64,000 nucleotides of DNA, taken from Calycina herbarum. Lineage: Eukaryota; Ascomycota; Leotiomycetes; Helotiales; Pezizellaceae. Below, piece by piece: positions 45,056 to 57,100 of this stretch. The stretch lies in the NCBI GenBank assembly GCA_001414485.1, contig LLEY01000221.1:21708-85707 (forward strand), written 5' to 3'. The translations under genes were made by a program, and so were the position numbers. Every line of letters starts with the position of its first letter. Position 1 is the first letter of the stretch. A model generated the notes under the pieces. The model saw only the letters and a program-made list of their open reading frames with translations, was not told where the DNA came from and did no database searches.

Positions 45056-47574
45056 AACTTCGGGATCGGATTGTGAGCTTTGGGAAGTAAGGTGCTCGTT
45101 GCTGAAAGATTGAGACGATAAATCGGTACATGAGGGTAGTTAGATTTAGGGAAATATAATCGCGAGGGTTACTTTACACGACTTTTCACTGACAAAAACC
45201 GACTAACAGTGTACAAGGGTTTGCGGGATTTCGTAACAATTCTGGTATGGATCCAATCACTGGCTCCGCTAGATATTGCTTTGACTAAGAAATAAACCTG
45301 ATTGGTGGAGTGAGCCTGTTACATAGCTGCAGATAGGCAACTTGATTTGTGTGTTTTTTCCCCAATGCTGTGGCCAAACTCATGAGAGCTGGTATACTTC
45401 ATTGCCTAATGATGTTACTACTTTAGACTATTATGAAGTGAGTCTAGAATATTTAGAGTGATTAAGTCAATGAAATCAAGTTCTAAGAGTTCTAAAGAAT
45501 AGAGTACTGGATAGATACTTAGTTTACCCAAATAATATTCATTTAACATAATTAAGTAAGAAAATCATAAATAGTGGTATTAGTCTAATAGAGTTTACGA
45601 CTATGTATAGACAGAATTGGTTAATTCCATAATTTGTGAATAAAGCATACCAGAGCATCACCCCACCAGCGAGAGAATGAGGCAGACGGATGGTGGCAAG
45701 ATGCACAACGATGACTTACCAATTGCTACCAATTAGTTTGCAAGGGAAACCTACTTACGGTCAGATGAGATGGGATCGGCTACCAAATACAAACGCCAAG
45801 ATAACCGCTCTCTATTCAACGGAGGAATTGTCTCTTAGAAATCGCGGATGTAAGTGTCAGGGACCCTGTCACGTGTCAGTTTCAGGAGTTTCGCTTCGGG
45901 CCTAAAGTTTTGTCCCCACCTCGGGCCTTTTCTTTCCCCATCTCCAACGTCATCCTTTGTGGCTTGCTTCAACTTTGCACTGGAAACCCCGTGTAGCGCC
46001 TATCAACTGTTTTGATCGTGTTTCAATATTCGTTCTAATTCTCATGGACTGGGACGAATCAGTCCTCGCCATCGCGCAATTGCCGATGGGGCAATTGCCA
46101 CTCCTGAAGGCTGCCACAATCAACAAAGTCACCGGGAGGACACAATTGGATTGCTGAAACCAAACCAGGTATAAACTCCTTCCTATGGCTGATACTATGC
46201 TAATTGGAGATCTCAGACGTGTAAGAATGGCTTGCCTGTAGCTGGTCAATGAAAACAACATCATCGGAACTTCTTCAAACCGCATGAAAAGTGGCCACAC
46301 TTATTGAGATATGTTTGCAGGAGGTCAGGATAAGCTCTGAGACGGATGCTAAAATTAGCCTCTCAGAACTTCGGTGGAAACTGGAAATAGGAAACTTCTG
46401 AAGATCAGATGCCAAGAGGTTTCCGAAAGCGTAGATCCTGGGGTAAATACGTTTCAGCATTCAGATAGGGCTGTAGTCCAGACGCGTGGAATCGAACGCT
46501 TATGACGATTCCATGGGCACTTCGGGAAGAGTGGGATGCAACGCAAACGATCAATACATGACGGGAGAAGTCTTCGTCGTTGGTTGTTCTTGGCATACCA
46601 TAAAAACCAGGTGTGTCTCTCGTCTGTCTCAGATCAGATGAATGGGGTTACGAGAACGAAGACAGCTATAATGGCGGGAATTTCCCAGGACTTGCTGAGG
46701 AACTTTGGGATATCTCATGAATCAGCTGGGATAGCTCGAGAAGGTCGGCGATCAGCAAATGATAACTGACAGCCGAATTTTCCTAAACTCGGAGCGCTTC
46801 TCTCGTGTTACCAGGGATTCCGGGGACCGGGGCAAGGAAGCTTATGCACGCTGATTATCAATCCCATTTCTGGGCCAGATGATTTTGGATGTCCACATAT
46901 TTCCGGGCTAATCTCTTTGAGCGTTGAGGATCGTCCGAGTCCCGCGGAAAACGAATGTAGACCCGCCAAGAAGGCCGGCCAAGTCAGGGTGGTTCAGATG
47001 ACCATGTATCGTACGACTTTCTGGAATATACACTCAAGATCTCTACTGTGGCTCAGAAACTAACATATGGTCGAGAAGACGCTGCGCATTTACTTCTTTG
47101 AGAACCATGGGTATTGTACCACACTTTTCCTCGACTACCGGCAGTAAGGCTTGCCTTTGTCTCACCCCAGCGTTCCGGGATACGCTCAGTCAGCGCCTTG
47201 AGACCCCGGAAGTGCATCTGAAGAAATCCCCGAATGCTATTAGTATCCATTTATCCTATTTTCTGTCTCATAGCTATTGCTCTAGTATGATTTTAGTTTC
47301 GTTGATGACACCTGTGGAATGTGGTGGCGCATCATGGCACAAAAACAGGGGACGTAAAATCCTTGCTATTGAGGGACGTCTGACGGCCAATTAAGCCAAC
47401 TCTCCATGCGGTGGCGGCCGCACAGTTTTGTTGGTTCATGATGGGAAAAGAGGTGTCGTTAAATCTCCCAAATAAGAACGATTGTCCCTCGTGGTCATTT
47501 GATCTTCTCAACATGCTCCCTTTCTCGCAAAACGCCATCACGAAACGAAGTCCAGCAAGAAGATAACATCCGAT
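45056..47574. other. Gene-free stretch after the HR-PKS
   Basis: 2.5 kb. The first 600 bases are AT-rich (PKS 3' flank). From 45660 on the composition is ordinary, with short frames on both strands, none showing known motifs. Decayed coding sequence cannot be excluded. Confidence 0.5.
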
Positions 47575-48170
47575 ATGGCTTCGTCGTCGTCGTTGGCAAG
47601 AATACCATACCGACCAGCAAACGTGCTTCCCAAAACGATACCCCCACTCAATATATTTCGCATGCTAGCACATTCCCCTTCAACGCTCCCTCATCTTCTT
47701 TCTCTGGGAACGGCATGCTTTCGAGACACTTCTTTATCTACATACACAAGCGAACTTGTTAGTCTTTGGGTTGCAAAGCGTGCATCATCAGACTACCATT
47801 GGAGAAAACACGTGCCGACATCCAGAACTGCGGGGTTGTCCGAGGATCAGATATCAGCAGTCGCGGAGGGCAATTTTATGACACCAGTATGGTCAGAGAA
47901 AGAAAGAGCACTTCTGGAATTTCTGGATGCTGTAATTACAGGACCTGGGGTATTGGACGGTATTTTTTCTAGGGCGAGAGAATACTATAGTGACCAGGCT
48001 TTGGTGGAGATTGTCGTTATTCAGGTCAGAGGCCTTTCTTCCAGTTCTGAATGTGGTGTCCATATACTTAGTGGCTTACAATGATGTGGTACCAGGGGTA
48101 CCTTTACAGCATGGCTCGTGTAGTAACAATCTTCGGGGTCGATTTTGAAGGGAAAGCAGTTGTGAAATGA
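47575..48170 (+). CDS. Carboxymuconolactone decarboxylase (CMD)-fold protein 2
   Basis: Two exons (47575-48024, 48072-48170; 47-nt intron, GTCAGA donor, TTAG acceptor) encode 182 aa. RIPYRPANVLPKTIPPLNIF leads into FRMLAHSPSTLPHLLSLGTA. The CMD core follows: YTSELVSLWVAKRASSDYHW, RKHVPTSRTAGLSEDQISAV, with the conserved Glu and the YHWRKH pair. Then come LLEFLDAVITGP and YYSDQALVEIVVIQ. Splicing to the second exon restores WYQGYLYSMARVVTIFGVDF, the standard C-terminal helix; without splicing the frame ends after 19 unrelated residues. It belongs to a different CMD subtype from protein 1 (AhpD-like alkylhydroperoxidase side). It lies 2.5 kb beyond the HR-PKS on the same strand; cluster membership is likely but not proven. 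Confidence 0.85.
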
Positions 48171-51100
48171 AAAAGTTTGAATGGCGAAAGTTTGGTCCAA
48201 TCATAATCAGCTTTTTGATGTTGATGTGGAACGGGTATGTATGCATGAGAGATTGTGAGTTTGCTTTTTCGTGCATCATCACATTTGGCGTTGGATTTGT
48301 TCAAGATTTTTGTTCACATTGGGAAGAGTGGTTCTTTCTATAAGGTCATCTCAGCGCAATTTCTCAATGCAAATACAATGTTGTTGGAAAGACGGTATGC
48401 AACTTCTGTCAGTCTGATTTTGGGGCTCAATTCTCGCTTTCGCCTTTCTGGTTTCTTTTTCTCGTATTCCTTCCAAATGGAAGTTGCGTATTACGTTGAT
48501 ACCAACTACTTGGAGTCACTAAAGGGGGCAAAACATACCACCAATAATAGAGTCATTTCCAGAGTTCGGTGCGCCCTCGGTGTCTTTGACTCTTATCCAG
48601 GGGGTCGCCCTAAAGCGAATTGTCATGAAAATTAAACATTGGCCAGCGACAGCTCGACTAGAATTCACGGTGGTTACCTAGAACTTCGTGCACCATTCTT
48701 CGAATGGTCAGCTACTATCTTCATCTCGTTGGCCAAGACACCATCTTTTATTTAGCCTATTTCGCTAACCCCTAGTTTCTGTATGCTCACAACTGACAGG
48801 AGAGGATCTGGACCTTCAATGCTATTCTTCAGTTTGAGAGTAAAGTAATCAAGTTTGCTCATAGAAAGAGGAGAGAGTGTTAAGCGCTCGCGAAATGATG
48901 CGATGAGAAAAGAAAGGCTGAGTGTAGACATCTTGTATCTCCGATGCTTCAGGACCTCAGATCTCGGGGAATTCTCCGAGATTTGAGGAGTGAGCCTTGA
49001 ACAATCCATTTGTAATTCCTTTTTTGTTCCCGGTGGCTTCAGAATAATTCAGCAGGGTCTTTCATGGGGGTTGTGTCAGTGGTGCATTTAGGTTGTGGTG
49101 GCCCTAAGCGAAGACATCCAAGGATGCATCCGGGGTGAGTAATCACTTCTAATTTTAAGTTTCCCCTTCTCTCCAAACAGTCTCAATGTGTCATTGAAAT
49201 GGAGTCATTTCTACGGAGTCCATTGTGTCATGCTTCACCGATTATCTAATTCCTAATCACCGTCTGTTAGAACACAGCCTATTACAACACGCACTCTAGT
49301 CTCAATGGCAGCGTGTCCTTCTACTACCCCCAAGCTCTTTGCAGAGTTGGCGCAATATTCCGCCAATTCTTAGTCCACTGAGGGAACATGCTATTCGACC
49401 ATGATTTCTAATCGTTGTTCAGACCAGTATGCCGGTCAAGTCCATCCTCCAGGTGGTGATCTCTTGTGTCCATCGAGCTGAAGGTACTCTGGGGATTTCC
49501 GCGATTTTCAGTTCGCGACGCGCATTAGTACCTATAGGAAACTTCTTTGTCTGTTTACTCAACAACCGTCGGGATGCTAATCAAATCCCGAGAAGTTCGA
49601 GACCTTGGTAGCATGCTGTGTGACCTGGGTACCCCATGGATACACGATTTGGATATGCACAACTTGAAGGAGAGGAACCGGAAACAAAGATGGGGTGTGA
49701 GATGGTGGTATCGCTTCCAAAACCAAAGTTCAAAATCCCAAAATTCGCGAACGAGCCCTTGGACTTCGACTCACAACCCTCCCCCCTCCCCAACTCTTGA
49801 TTCATCCCATTACAATCATGCGGATGAAGCAAAAAGTCTAAATCATTTAACACCTTTATCGACCTTGAGCCGAGTTCACACTCATATACCCCCATAAACA
49901 ACCCAAACAACCTGATACTGGTGGCGGATGCTGTCGAAACATTGGTCAAATCCCACAAGTCTCCGTTGAACAAGAGGATTGTGCGGCTTATTGCACAATG
50001 AAGTCCGGTTTTGTTTGATAATGTGGCGCCAGGAATGGGCACCATGTCTTGAAGTCATTCAGTGGGGGCGGAGGGGTTGTGTTGAATGTTGCTTTGAACT
50101 CGTACTCAGATCATTTCCTGTACTGGTAATATACCCTGTCGACTTTCTTTCGCTTAGCTACTGTTTTTATGAGTTTCTTGTAAGCCCGCCGCAAGAAAAT
50201 AATAGCGCTTGCACGGAAGTCATTTGCAGGTAGGCATACTGTCTTCAAACTACTGTCTTCAAACTCGCTAATTTCACGAGCTGGAAAAGTTCAAATTAGG
50301 GTTGGTATTGAAGTTTTGGCCTCTCTGTATCTCTCTAACTTAAGACTGTATACGTGCTTAAAGTTCTGTCATGAAGACTTAGATCTTCAACAACGATTTC
50401 GGAGACGTGATGGAACAAAAGTTCAAAGATAGAATGCATACAACAGTTCCCTTATTCACCCACCCAAGTACACCTCAAGGCTGGTGGGTGTGGCGCATAT
50501 AAGGCAACCAATCGCGAGGTACTTTCGTGAACCATTCAATCTTACTTGAGGAATATTTGCGACTTTGATGGACTGCAAGAAAGCCCACCATTCCGAGACG
50601 ATGAACAAAATATTGATGATCATGCCAATAAAAACTGTGGCTCATGTGGGGTGGATTTGGTGTCTCGAACACTTCAATGTCTGCTTGAAAGCCCGACATA
50701 ATCCGAAGTGGTATATCGTGAAAGGTAGTAAAGGTTGATAAAGTTATACTCCTAAGCAAATACAATGAGAAATACTTTCTCCTATATGATGCAACGTCTT
50801 GCGATGTGCGATTTCCGATTTCCGATTTTGTCGCTTTCAGCCTTTTGTGGATTCAGGATACCTCGGATGTTGTCAGACGTATGAGTGAGGAGTTGAGGCT
50901 ATGCTCGCTCTTTCTCTTTGCTTTATTAATTTAGCCATGCCAGTCATGATAGAGGAACAATCAAAGTAATCTTTAAGGTCATATTCCAGAGTACTGTGCC
51001 AATGTGAATGTATATATGCTTAATATTTGCATAAGTATATGAAAACCCTTCTACGGTCTACGACCCAGATACCGAGGGCTTAGTACCTAATAATGAAGGA

Positions 51101-51359
51101 TATTGACATATAGTTATGAGAGCCGCATTTCTCAACTGTTAAGAGCAATGCAATAGTTGAGCGTGAGTTACTGTATTCACTGAACAATAGCTATGGATAA
51201 TAATATACAGCGCTGTTAAAGACTTGTCGGAATTTTTATCTACAACACTGCAACGTCTTTTGAATATCAAAGTATAAAAACCCAAGTACATAGGATGAAA
51301 TAGCCTCGTGACCCAGCTCCTCTTCTCTCGCTCAACTCAATTATCTTCGAAGCAAACAT
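48171..51359. other. Long gene-poor region
   Basis: 3.2 kb. The open frames present (up to 154 codons) are not conserved. One plus-strand stretch near 49880-49999 reads LILVADAVETLVKSHKSPLN and then stops; it looks protein-like but I cannot name it or extend it upstream. The last 500 bases are AT-rich. Confidence 0.5.
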
Positions 51360-53141
51360 CTAAACTGAGACCACATTAGGAAATGGAGCGAGAATGAACC
51401 CACCATCCGATTTCCTCCTCAGCTGTACCTCCCCAACGTTCTTTTCCTTTCTCACGTATGCCAACTTTGTCAATTCCGTTCCTCTCTCCAATACCTCCGC
51501 CGCATCAGTAACTAAAGCAGCAACAGGCCCATCAAATACCACGCTTCTCTTACACAACGCCGTTTTTCCCACGACTAAGATAAATGCCGAAAGCGTTAAC
51601 AACACGCTGAGTGCCAGCCAAGCAAAAGCTCTAGCTTTTGACACCGAGGCCAAAACCCTCGACTCGTAGTAACGCACGTCCAGCTTTCGGGTATCATTTT
51701 CGTAGGAGCGATAGAGCATGTCCCATGAGCCTTGATACGAGTATCGGATGACTTTGTTGAGATATCCTTCTACGTCGTTCCAGGTATAGAGATTGGTTGA
51801 GTTCATCATTGCGACGTTGCTCATGACATCCGGCATAAGATATAGCGCTTCTTTAACCCAAGGTCCAGCCTTGATCTCCAATTTGTCGCTGGGAAGATCT
51901 GCTTCCACCACACGATCGGAGACATAGGTGCTTGTGGGACTCTGAACTATTCCGGCAGTCAGGTTGACGATGGCGTACATGTGACACCACTGATAATTGC
52001 CTCCGTAAGTAGTGTTGAAGGTAATTGGTGCCCTGCCAAAGGTGCTACTGTTTTTGAAGTCCTTGCAATCCGTCCAGGGACTTCCATCGGACCCCGGTAT
52101 TCCTGCTAACATTACAGCATACAGAAGGCCACTTTTCTTGTAGTTTGCCGGAACTTCCATCACGAAATTGGAATCGGTCTTGGGCGGCAACTGTTCATGG
52201 AGATTGGGTCTGTCGTCGATGTCAAATAGAACTGCATTACCATTGACCCCATACTTGAGGGGTGCGTCCTCAACTCGGCTTAATAAAGTGCCATCCGCTT
52301 CTTTATTGTCCCTAGAATCTTTGACGAGTTTGAGAAGTCGGTCTGGCGGGGGAGCTGTGGGGAACGTGATGGAATGGATCTGAACGCATGGGAGGACGAC
52401 GTTGAAAAGTGTTGAATTGATGGGGATGGTAAGCCCAGGGACGTCGTTCATGACATGGCGGGGATGCACTCGATCGGTTGCTGAGCCATCCCATGCGATT
52501 GTTGTCATTGCTGCTGCCCGCCTGACACTTGCACGTCGATCGACTGTTGCGAAGTAATACCAAAACCAAGCTGTAGGATTTGCTTCCGGACTTCCAGCTT
52601 GTGTAGACCGCAATATTTGGCTAAATTCGAAGGAGGGGCTCCAATTGACAGCACCGGTAATAAGAGGAGCGATGAGCTGTTGGGGTAAGACTAGCAATAG
52701 AAGAAGCAAAACAAGTCCTTCCGTCGAAGACCTTGGAAACGGTGGGATATAAAAGGAAAATACTCGATTCAGTTGTGGAAGAGTCAACCCTCCGGGGCGA
52801 TTCTCTAGCAACATGAATGCGCAATTCCATAATATGGTTCCCGCCCAGATTCCGACGAGGACCTTGACGACAGTCAATCCGGCCGAAACGAGCGTGGTGA
52901 CATCGGAAACTTTGAGTTTGAATCTTCCGCCGTCGACATATCGAGCGGACTCAGTGGGTACTGCCAGATAGCCGTCGAGGACGTAGGCGACCGTAAATGA
53001 TATAATTGCACAGCATGTTAGGTGCAGTAGCGGAATGTTGGTTGACTTGAATCGATGAGAGAACTTGGTCTCCCCAGGTCGGTATTTTGAAGTGTCTTGG
53101 ACACCGTTTGTCTCGATGACTATCGCAGTGGGGGCGCCCAT
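51360..53141 (-). CDS. Fungal membrane protein with large extracytoplasmic loop (593 aa)
   Basis: Single exon. Three hydrophobic segments lie in the N-terminal third (about residues 38-58, 83-110 and 143-170, the last with LLLLLLVLPQQL), then a long loop of about 330 residues, then one more at about 505-525 (AFAWLALSVLLTLSAFILVV). The loop contains several N-glycosylation sequons (NST, NSS, NTT, NLT, NST, NDT) and paired Cys residues (WTDCKDF, YQWCHM), so it probably faces the outside or the secretory lumen. The layout recurs in many unnamed ascomycete proteins. I cannot assign a function. Start ATG 53141 is the first in the frame. Confidence 0.8.
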   Translation of the reverse strand: MGAPTAIVIETNGVQDTSKYRPGETKFSHRFKSTNIPLLHLTCCAIISFTVAYVLDGYLAVPTESARYVDGGRFKLKVSDVTTLVSAGLTVVKVLVGIWAGTILWNCAFMLLENRPGGLTLPQLNRVFSFYIPPFPRSSTEGLVLLLLLLVLPQQLIAPLITGAVNWSPSFEFSQILRSTQAGSPEANPTAWFWYYFATVDRRASVRRAAAMTTIAWDGSATDRVHPRHVMNDVPGLTIPINSTLFNVVLPCVQIHSITFPTAPPPDRLLKLVKDSRDNKEADGTLLSRVEDAPLKYGVNGNAVLFDIDDRPNLHEQLPPKTDSNFVMEVPANYKKSGLLYAVMLAGIPGSDGSPWTDCKDFKNSSTFGRAPITFNTTYGGNYQWCHMYAIVNLTAGIVQSPTSTYVSDRVVEADLPSDKLEIKAGPWVKEALYLMPDVMSNVAMMNSTNLYTWNDVEGYLNKVIRYSYQGSWDMLYRSYENDTRKLDVRYYESRVLASVSKARAFAWLALSVLLTLSAFILVVGKTALCKRSVVFDGPVAALVTDAAEVLERGTELTKLAYVRKEKNVGEVQLRRKSDGGFILAPFPNVVSV

Positions 53142-54497
53142 AGTGAGAGATAATTGTTTCTAGAAGGTTTCAGGAGTTGTTCAAGTAAGATAGTTTTTGA
53201 GCTGAGTGATAGTGGTCGAATTGAAGGATAATAAGCATTCGAAGGATATTGGCCCTATTGAAGGATCGGAGAGGTTCACCGTGAGAGTAGAGACTGTCCA
53301 TTTATGAAAAAACGCCATAGCCGGCAACCCGAAGTGATTGGGAGGGTGACAAATGGTGAGCTGAAGCCAAAAATGGAGGTCTTCTTGGCGTATGAATTGG
53401 TCCTCCACAAATGCAAGGCCACGAGAACACACGGGTGGTTGAGTAGCATAGATAACACAGAACCCTATAGCTATCCTATTAAAAGGTATCATTTTTTCAC
53501 CGTTGAGCGGCCCGCACCCATCCCATCCTGTTCATTCCTCAGTTCATATTACAAAAAAGTGAACGGTGATGAAGTTGGCTAGCTTCTGGTCACTTCATAA
53601 AAGATTGCTATAAAAATCTCAGCCAATGTTCAAGATTGTCTCAGTATTTTGGACCGTGTTACCCCTCCCCCTGTTCCGCTTAATATATGATGAGAAGCAA
53701 CTGATACATGAGGTACTTGGGGGATGAAATTTCTAGTACAATAAGGCACGAATTTAGGACCATGCTTGATGATTTGATTGAGAAATTCTTATCGTCATCT
53801 TGAATAAGGTTCACTTCTTGTACTCTGCAAGACAACCTTGTGGCAGGGCAAGAATCTGACTGGTTTCTACAGACGGCAGAGAATCAGCCCCCAATATAGT
53901 CTTAACTGCAACCCAGTGGTGAACTGTCGCATTATATTGAGCAGGGAGGTTCGGTATTTGCGACCTAGCCAACCAAATGATAGTTTATCATCGCACAATG
54001 GGATTCGCCGATGCAATAGCTTTTCTATATCTCGCGGAGAGGCTAATTTAATGTTACAAAGACAGAGGGCGACAGTACTGGATGGTGGGTTGTTTTGGAG
54101 AGCCTCCTCCACCCCTGCGAAGGGCTGAGGATGATCGTCTGCACAGCTGCATGTCAGAGTCGTATTATAAATATTGTTTTTCAGCCCCGGGTATCAACTT
54201 TTTACTCTTATAGGGCCAAGTTGAGGCTCTTTCGATGTTCTTGGAAATCTTTCGCTTCTTTTGGCCCCATTTGCTTCATGAGAACGGAGGTATGTACAGT
54301 ATGACTCCAAGGGTTGCAATCTCACAACGAGGCTGGCAGGTTCTCGATCAAGTCTCTCTTATTCACTCCTCGCGGTTTTCAGCCAAATCCAATCCAACTC
54401 AATGAATCTTGCTGCGACAAGTTCATGGTTGAAACGTTTTTAAAACTGCTTCATCACACAAGGCCTGTTTACACTTCAAACCCCAAACTCGAGCAAG
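53142..54497. promoter_or_regulatory. Divergent upstream region of two membrane-protein genes
   Basis: 1.36 kb between the 593-aa protein (-) and the 7-TM protein (+). Short frames on both strands are not conserved. No repeat with defined ends. Confidence 0.45.
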
Positions 54498-55925
54498 ATG
54501 CTTCATTTGCTGTATTTCGCGACAGTATGCTACTTTCTATGGGGCTCCCCAGCAACAGCCTTACCTCAACTGGCTTCCCCATCTACAACTCCACTGTCCC
54601 CAACAACATCAATCACCTCACAGAGCCGACCAGAACCCACCATCAAGGCCGATTCAAATAACCACACGTGCGATTTTGATGATATGCAAGAATTCTTCGA
54701 CCATGCCACCCGAGAAGGATTGAATATCACAGTAGAGGTTCAAAATTGCCAGAACTTATGTCTTCTCAGCTATGGAGTTGGAAATCCGGATTTATCGGGC
54801 ATAGGAGTAAGTACATCCCATTTGTACTATCGAATTTGCAACGGATCCTAGTTTTACCCAAAGCAATCAACCTCTAACATCTTTCTTTTTCAACAGATGA
54901 TGTATTCATACACCATCCAACTAGGTCTCACAATCCTCGTCGGTCCAGCCTATCGCGTAATATACCTCGCCCTATTCCCAAAAAGAGAAATAAACAGCCA
55001 GAAAATGCCTTTATTCACCGCATTTGTTTTGGAACTACAACATGTACAAGATCTCTTCTTCGCCTCCAATGGCTTCTTCATCCTCGCTTCCGCCGTCGCA
55101 TCGCTCGTCAGTTTAGCGAACAATCCCGCGATTTTCGAAATCGCTGAGATGCAATCATTAGCATTCTTACAGATCAACAGTATCCTAGTGATCTTCTTTT
55201 GTCTGGTTGACTCGCTTTCTCTTTTCAATCCCCGTGTATGGCTGCAGACGGTTGTTTTTGTGGTCGTGATTGTGGCCCTGGGAAAGAGTCAACTAAGCAG
55301 TAGCCGTCGAATAAACTGGCGTCTCGCATCTGAAGGATGCGTCCACAACGACGCCACCGATTATGGAGTTATCACACCTATACCATATCCTCCCTGGGCC
55401 GTTGCAGTTTTCGGAATTGTGGGGATGACAGGCTTCTGGCTCACGACTCTGAAGGAGAAGTTTAGGCGCAGCAAAGCACGGGTGCGGATCTTTAGGTTCA
55501 TTTTGTCTGTCTGGATATTGTTGATAGGGTTGATGGTTGCGGGAATGGGACTGGGTATTAGTATGATGTGGAGACAGCGAAAACATTTGCGTAGTGTGGC
55601 GGGGGAGAAGTTTGAAGATGATACTTGGGGGTTTGGACAGGTTGCTGCGTTATTCGTGTGGGCTCCTATTCCACTCAGTGTGTTGGGTGTTTTTCATCGT
55701 AAGTTTTCCCAAGATTCTTGTATTCATGTTGACGCAGGCTCACATAATTCAAACAATTCAGGGTGCGCTCAAAACTTGAAAGATGAGTACTGGAAGAATC
55801 CAGTCATTAAGTATTTCTTGTTTGGAAAGAAAAAGGGGATTGCTGGGGAGGAGACAGCATCGTCTAAGATACACACCGATGAGAAGAACCCCCTTCAAAC
55901 GGTCAGAGAAGTTGATGATAATTAG
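54498..55925 (+). CDS. Secretory-leader protein with about seven transmembrane segments (424 aa)
   Basis: Three exons (54498-54806, 54897-55698, 55762-55925; introns of 90 and 63 nt). The N-terminus MLHLLYFATVCYFLWGSPAT is a signal peptide. A roughly 80-residue Ser/Thr/Pro-rich, Cys-containing ectodomain follows (HTCDFDD, NCQNLCLLSYG, NITV sequon). Exon 2 contains about seven hydrophobic helices, including TIQLGLTILVGPAYRVIYLA, FFILASAVASLVSLA, ILVIFFCLVDSL, TVVFVVVIVALG, VAVFGIVGMTGFWL, ILSVWILLIGLMVAGMGLG and FVWAPIPLSVLGV. A short basic tail follows. Topology resembles a fungal receptor-like protein, though I recognise no GPCR signature. The 63-nt intron is a multiple of three, so its retention would keep the frame. 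Confidence 0.78.
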
Positions 55926-56829
55926 TCTCAGTAGCGACGTCATATTTAACACTATTTAATTTAACTGAATACTCGCAAGCTTGCTCACCCCACGTACCCC
56001 TCTATTTGCTCGTTTAGTTACACATCATTTTAGTTTATCATAGGATAGAAACCTCTCAACAGTTCTCGGTTAGAAACGCTAACGTTAAAGCAAGAGACGA
56101 TCCAGATTTCTTCAGTAGAAATCTCTACCAAAGTTCTATTAATTAAACTCTTCTATTAGAATTATTCATTTCCTGTAGTCATTCTAAACTTTCTCAAGTA
56201 TACAAGGAACAACAACGAAAACTCTTAACTGCTTCATTTATCGCTTCTACAATGCCTTTTTTCATCTCGGAGGTGGGTTTTAAAATTGTATGTTTATATG
56301 CTAGAAGTCTGATGCCTCTGAAAAATCCCCATCTATATCCACTTGAAGAACCTACTACTAGTGTAGTAACTAAAAAGAGGGTGAACTAAATCTAAATTAA
56401 CTTAATTAGATTCGATTAGAGCTGTGAGTGACGCCGAGTAGTCTAAAAATTGAAATCAATTTAGAATTCAGTTAAATTTAATATAATATATAGTATTATA
56501 ATGCCTTTCTAAATTAATAGTAGCTATTAATAGCCTATTTTATATTCTACTACTTTATACCAGTATTACGAGATTATATACTTAAGCTTAGTATAAGATA
56601 TAGTTAGATAATAGAAGTCTTAAGACATCTCTCTTTTTATACTAAAGAAATACTAAAACTCACCTTCTCTCTAGCTTTATAGCGTTAGATATTTATATAT
56701 AAACAACTCTTTAACTTTTCTATATTGAATATTTCTAGCATTTTATTAAAGGTTGTCTATATAATATTTATTGTAATATTTTTAATTATTTAAGAAGAAT
56801 ACGTTAAAAGTAGATAACTAAGAGTTTAG

Positions 56830-57100
56830 TGTGATGGCCAGCTATTGATGGAATTGCCGAGCCATCGGAACAGCCAAGAATACGTGCCGAGTATGGTACG
56901 GTACAGATGGTACGGTACAGATGGTTACGGAACGGTGGATACCGAGGGCACGGAACAGGATTACGGTACAGGTTTGGTTTCGGGATTGTCAGAGCTGGAT
57001 CGGTACGGACTTTTGTTATTGTCCGGCCCTCTTGTATATAGATGCCCTCACTCTCTCTTGAGGAAAGGACCAATTTGGTCTTTTCCTTCGTATCAGAGCC
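56830..57100 (+). mobile_element. Possible LTR-retrotransposon fragment with primer-binding site
   Basis: The segment starts TG (56830), contains a TATA-like TGTATATAGATG (about 57032) and a CTCTCTCTTGAGG stretch. It is followed at 57088-57100 by TCGTATCAGAGCC, one base off the initiator-tRNA-Met primer-binding sequence TGGTATCAGAGCC used by Copia-type elements. No second LTR and no gag/pol are found, and the 3' end does not show the usual CA. Low confidence. Confidence 0.4.

Noticed and set aside
46480..46500. GTGGAATCGAAC as a possible tRNA T-arm
   Set aside because: The flanking bases do not pair and no acceptor or anticodon stem can be drawn.
49879..49999. Protein-like peptide LILVADAVETLVKSHKSPLN followed by a stop
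   Set aside because: Cannot be extended upstream (in-frame TGA) and matches no family I can name, so not listed as a gene.
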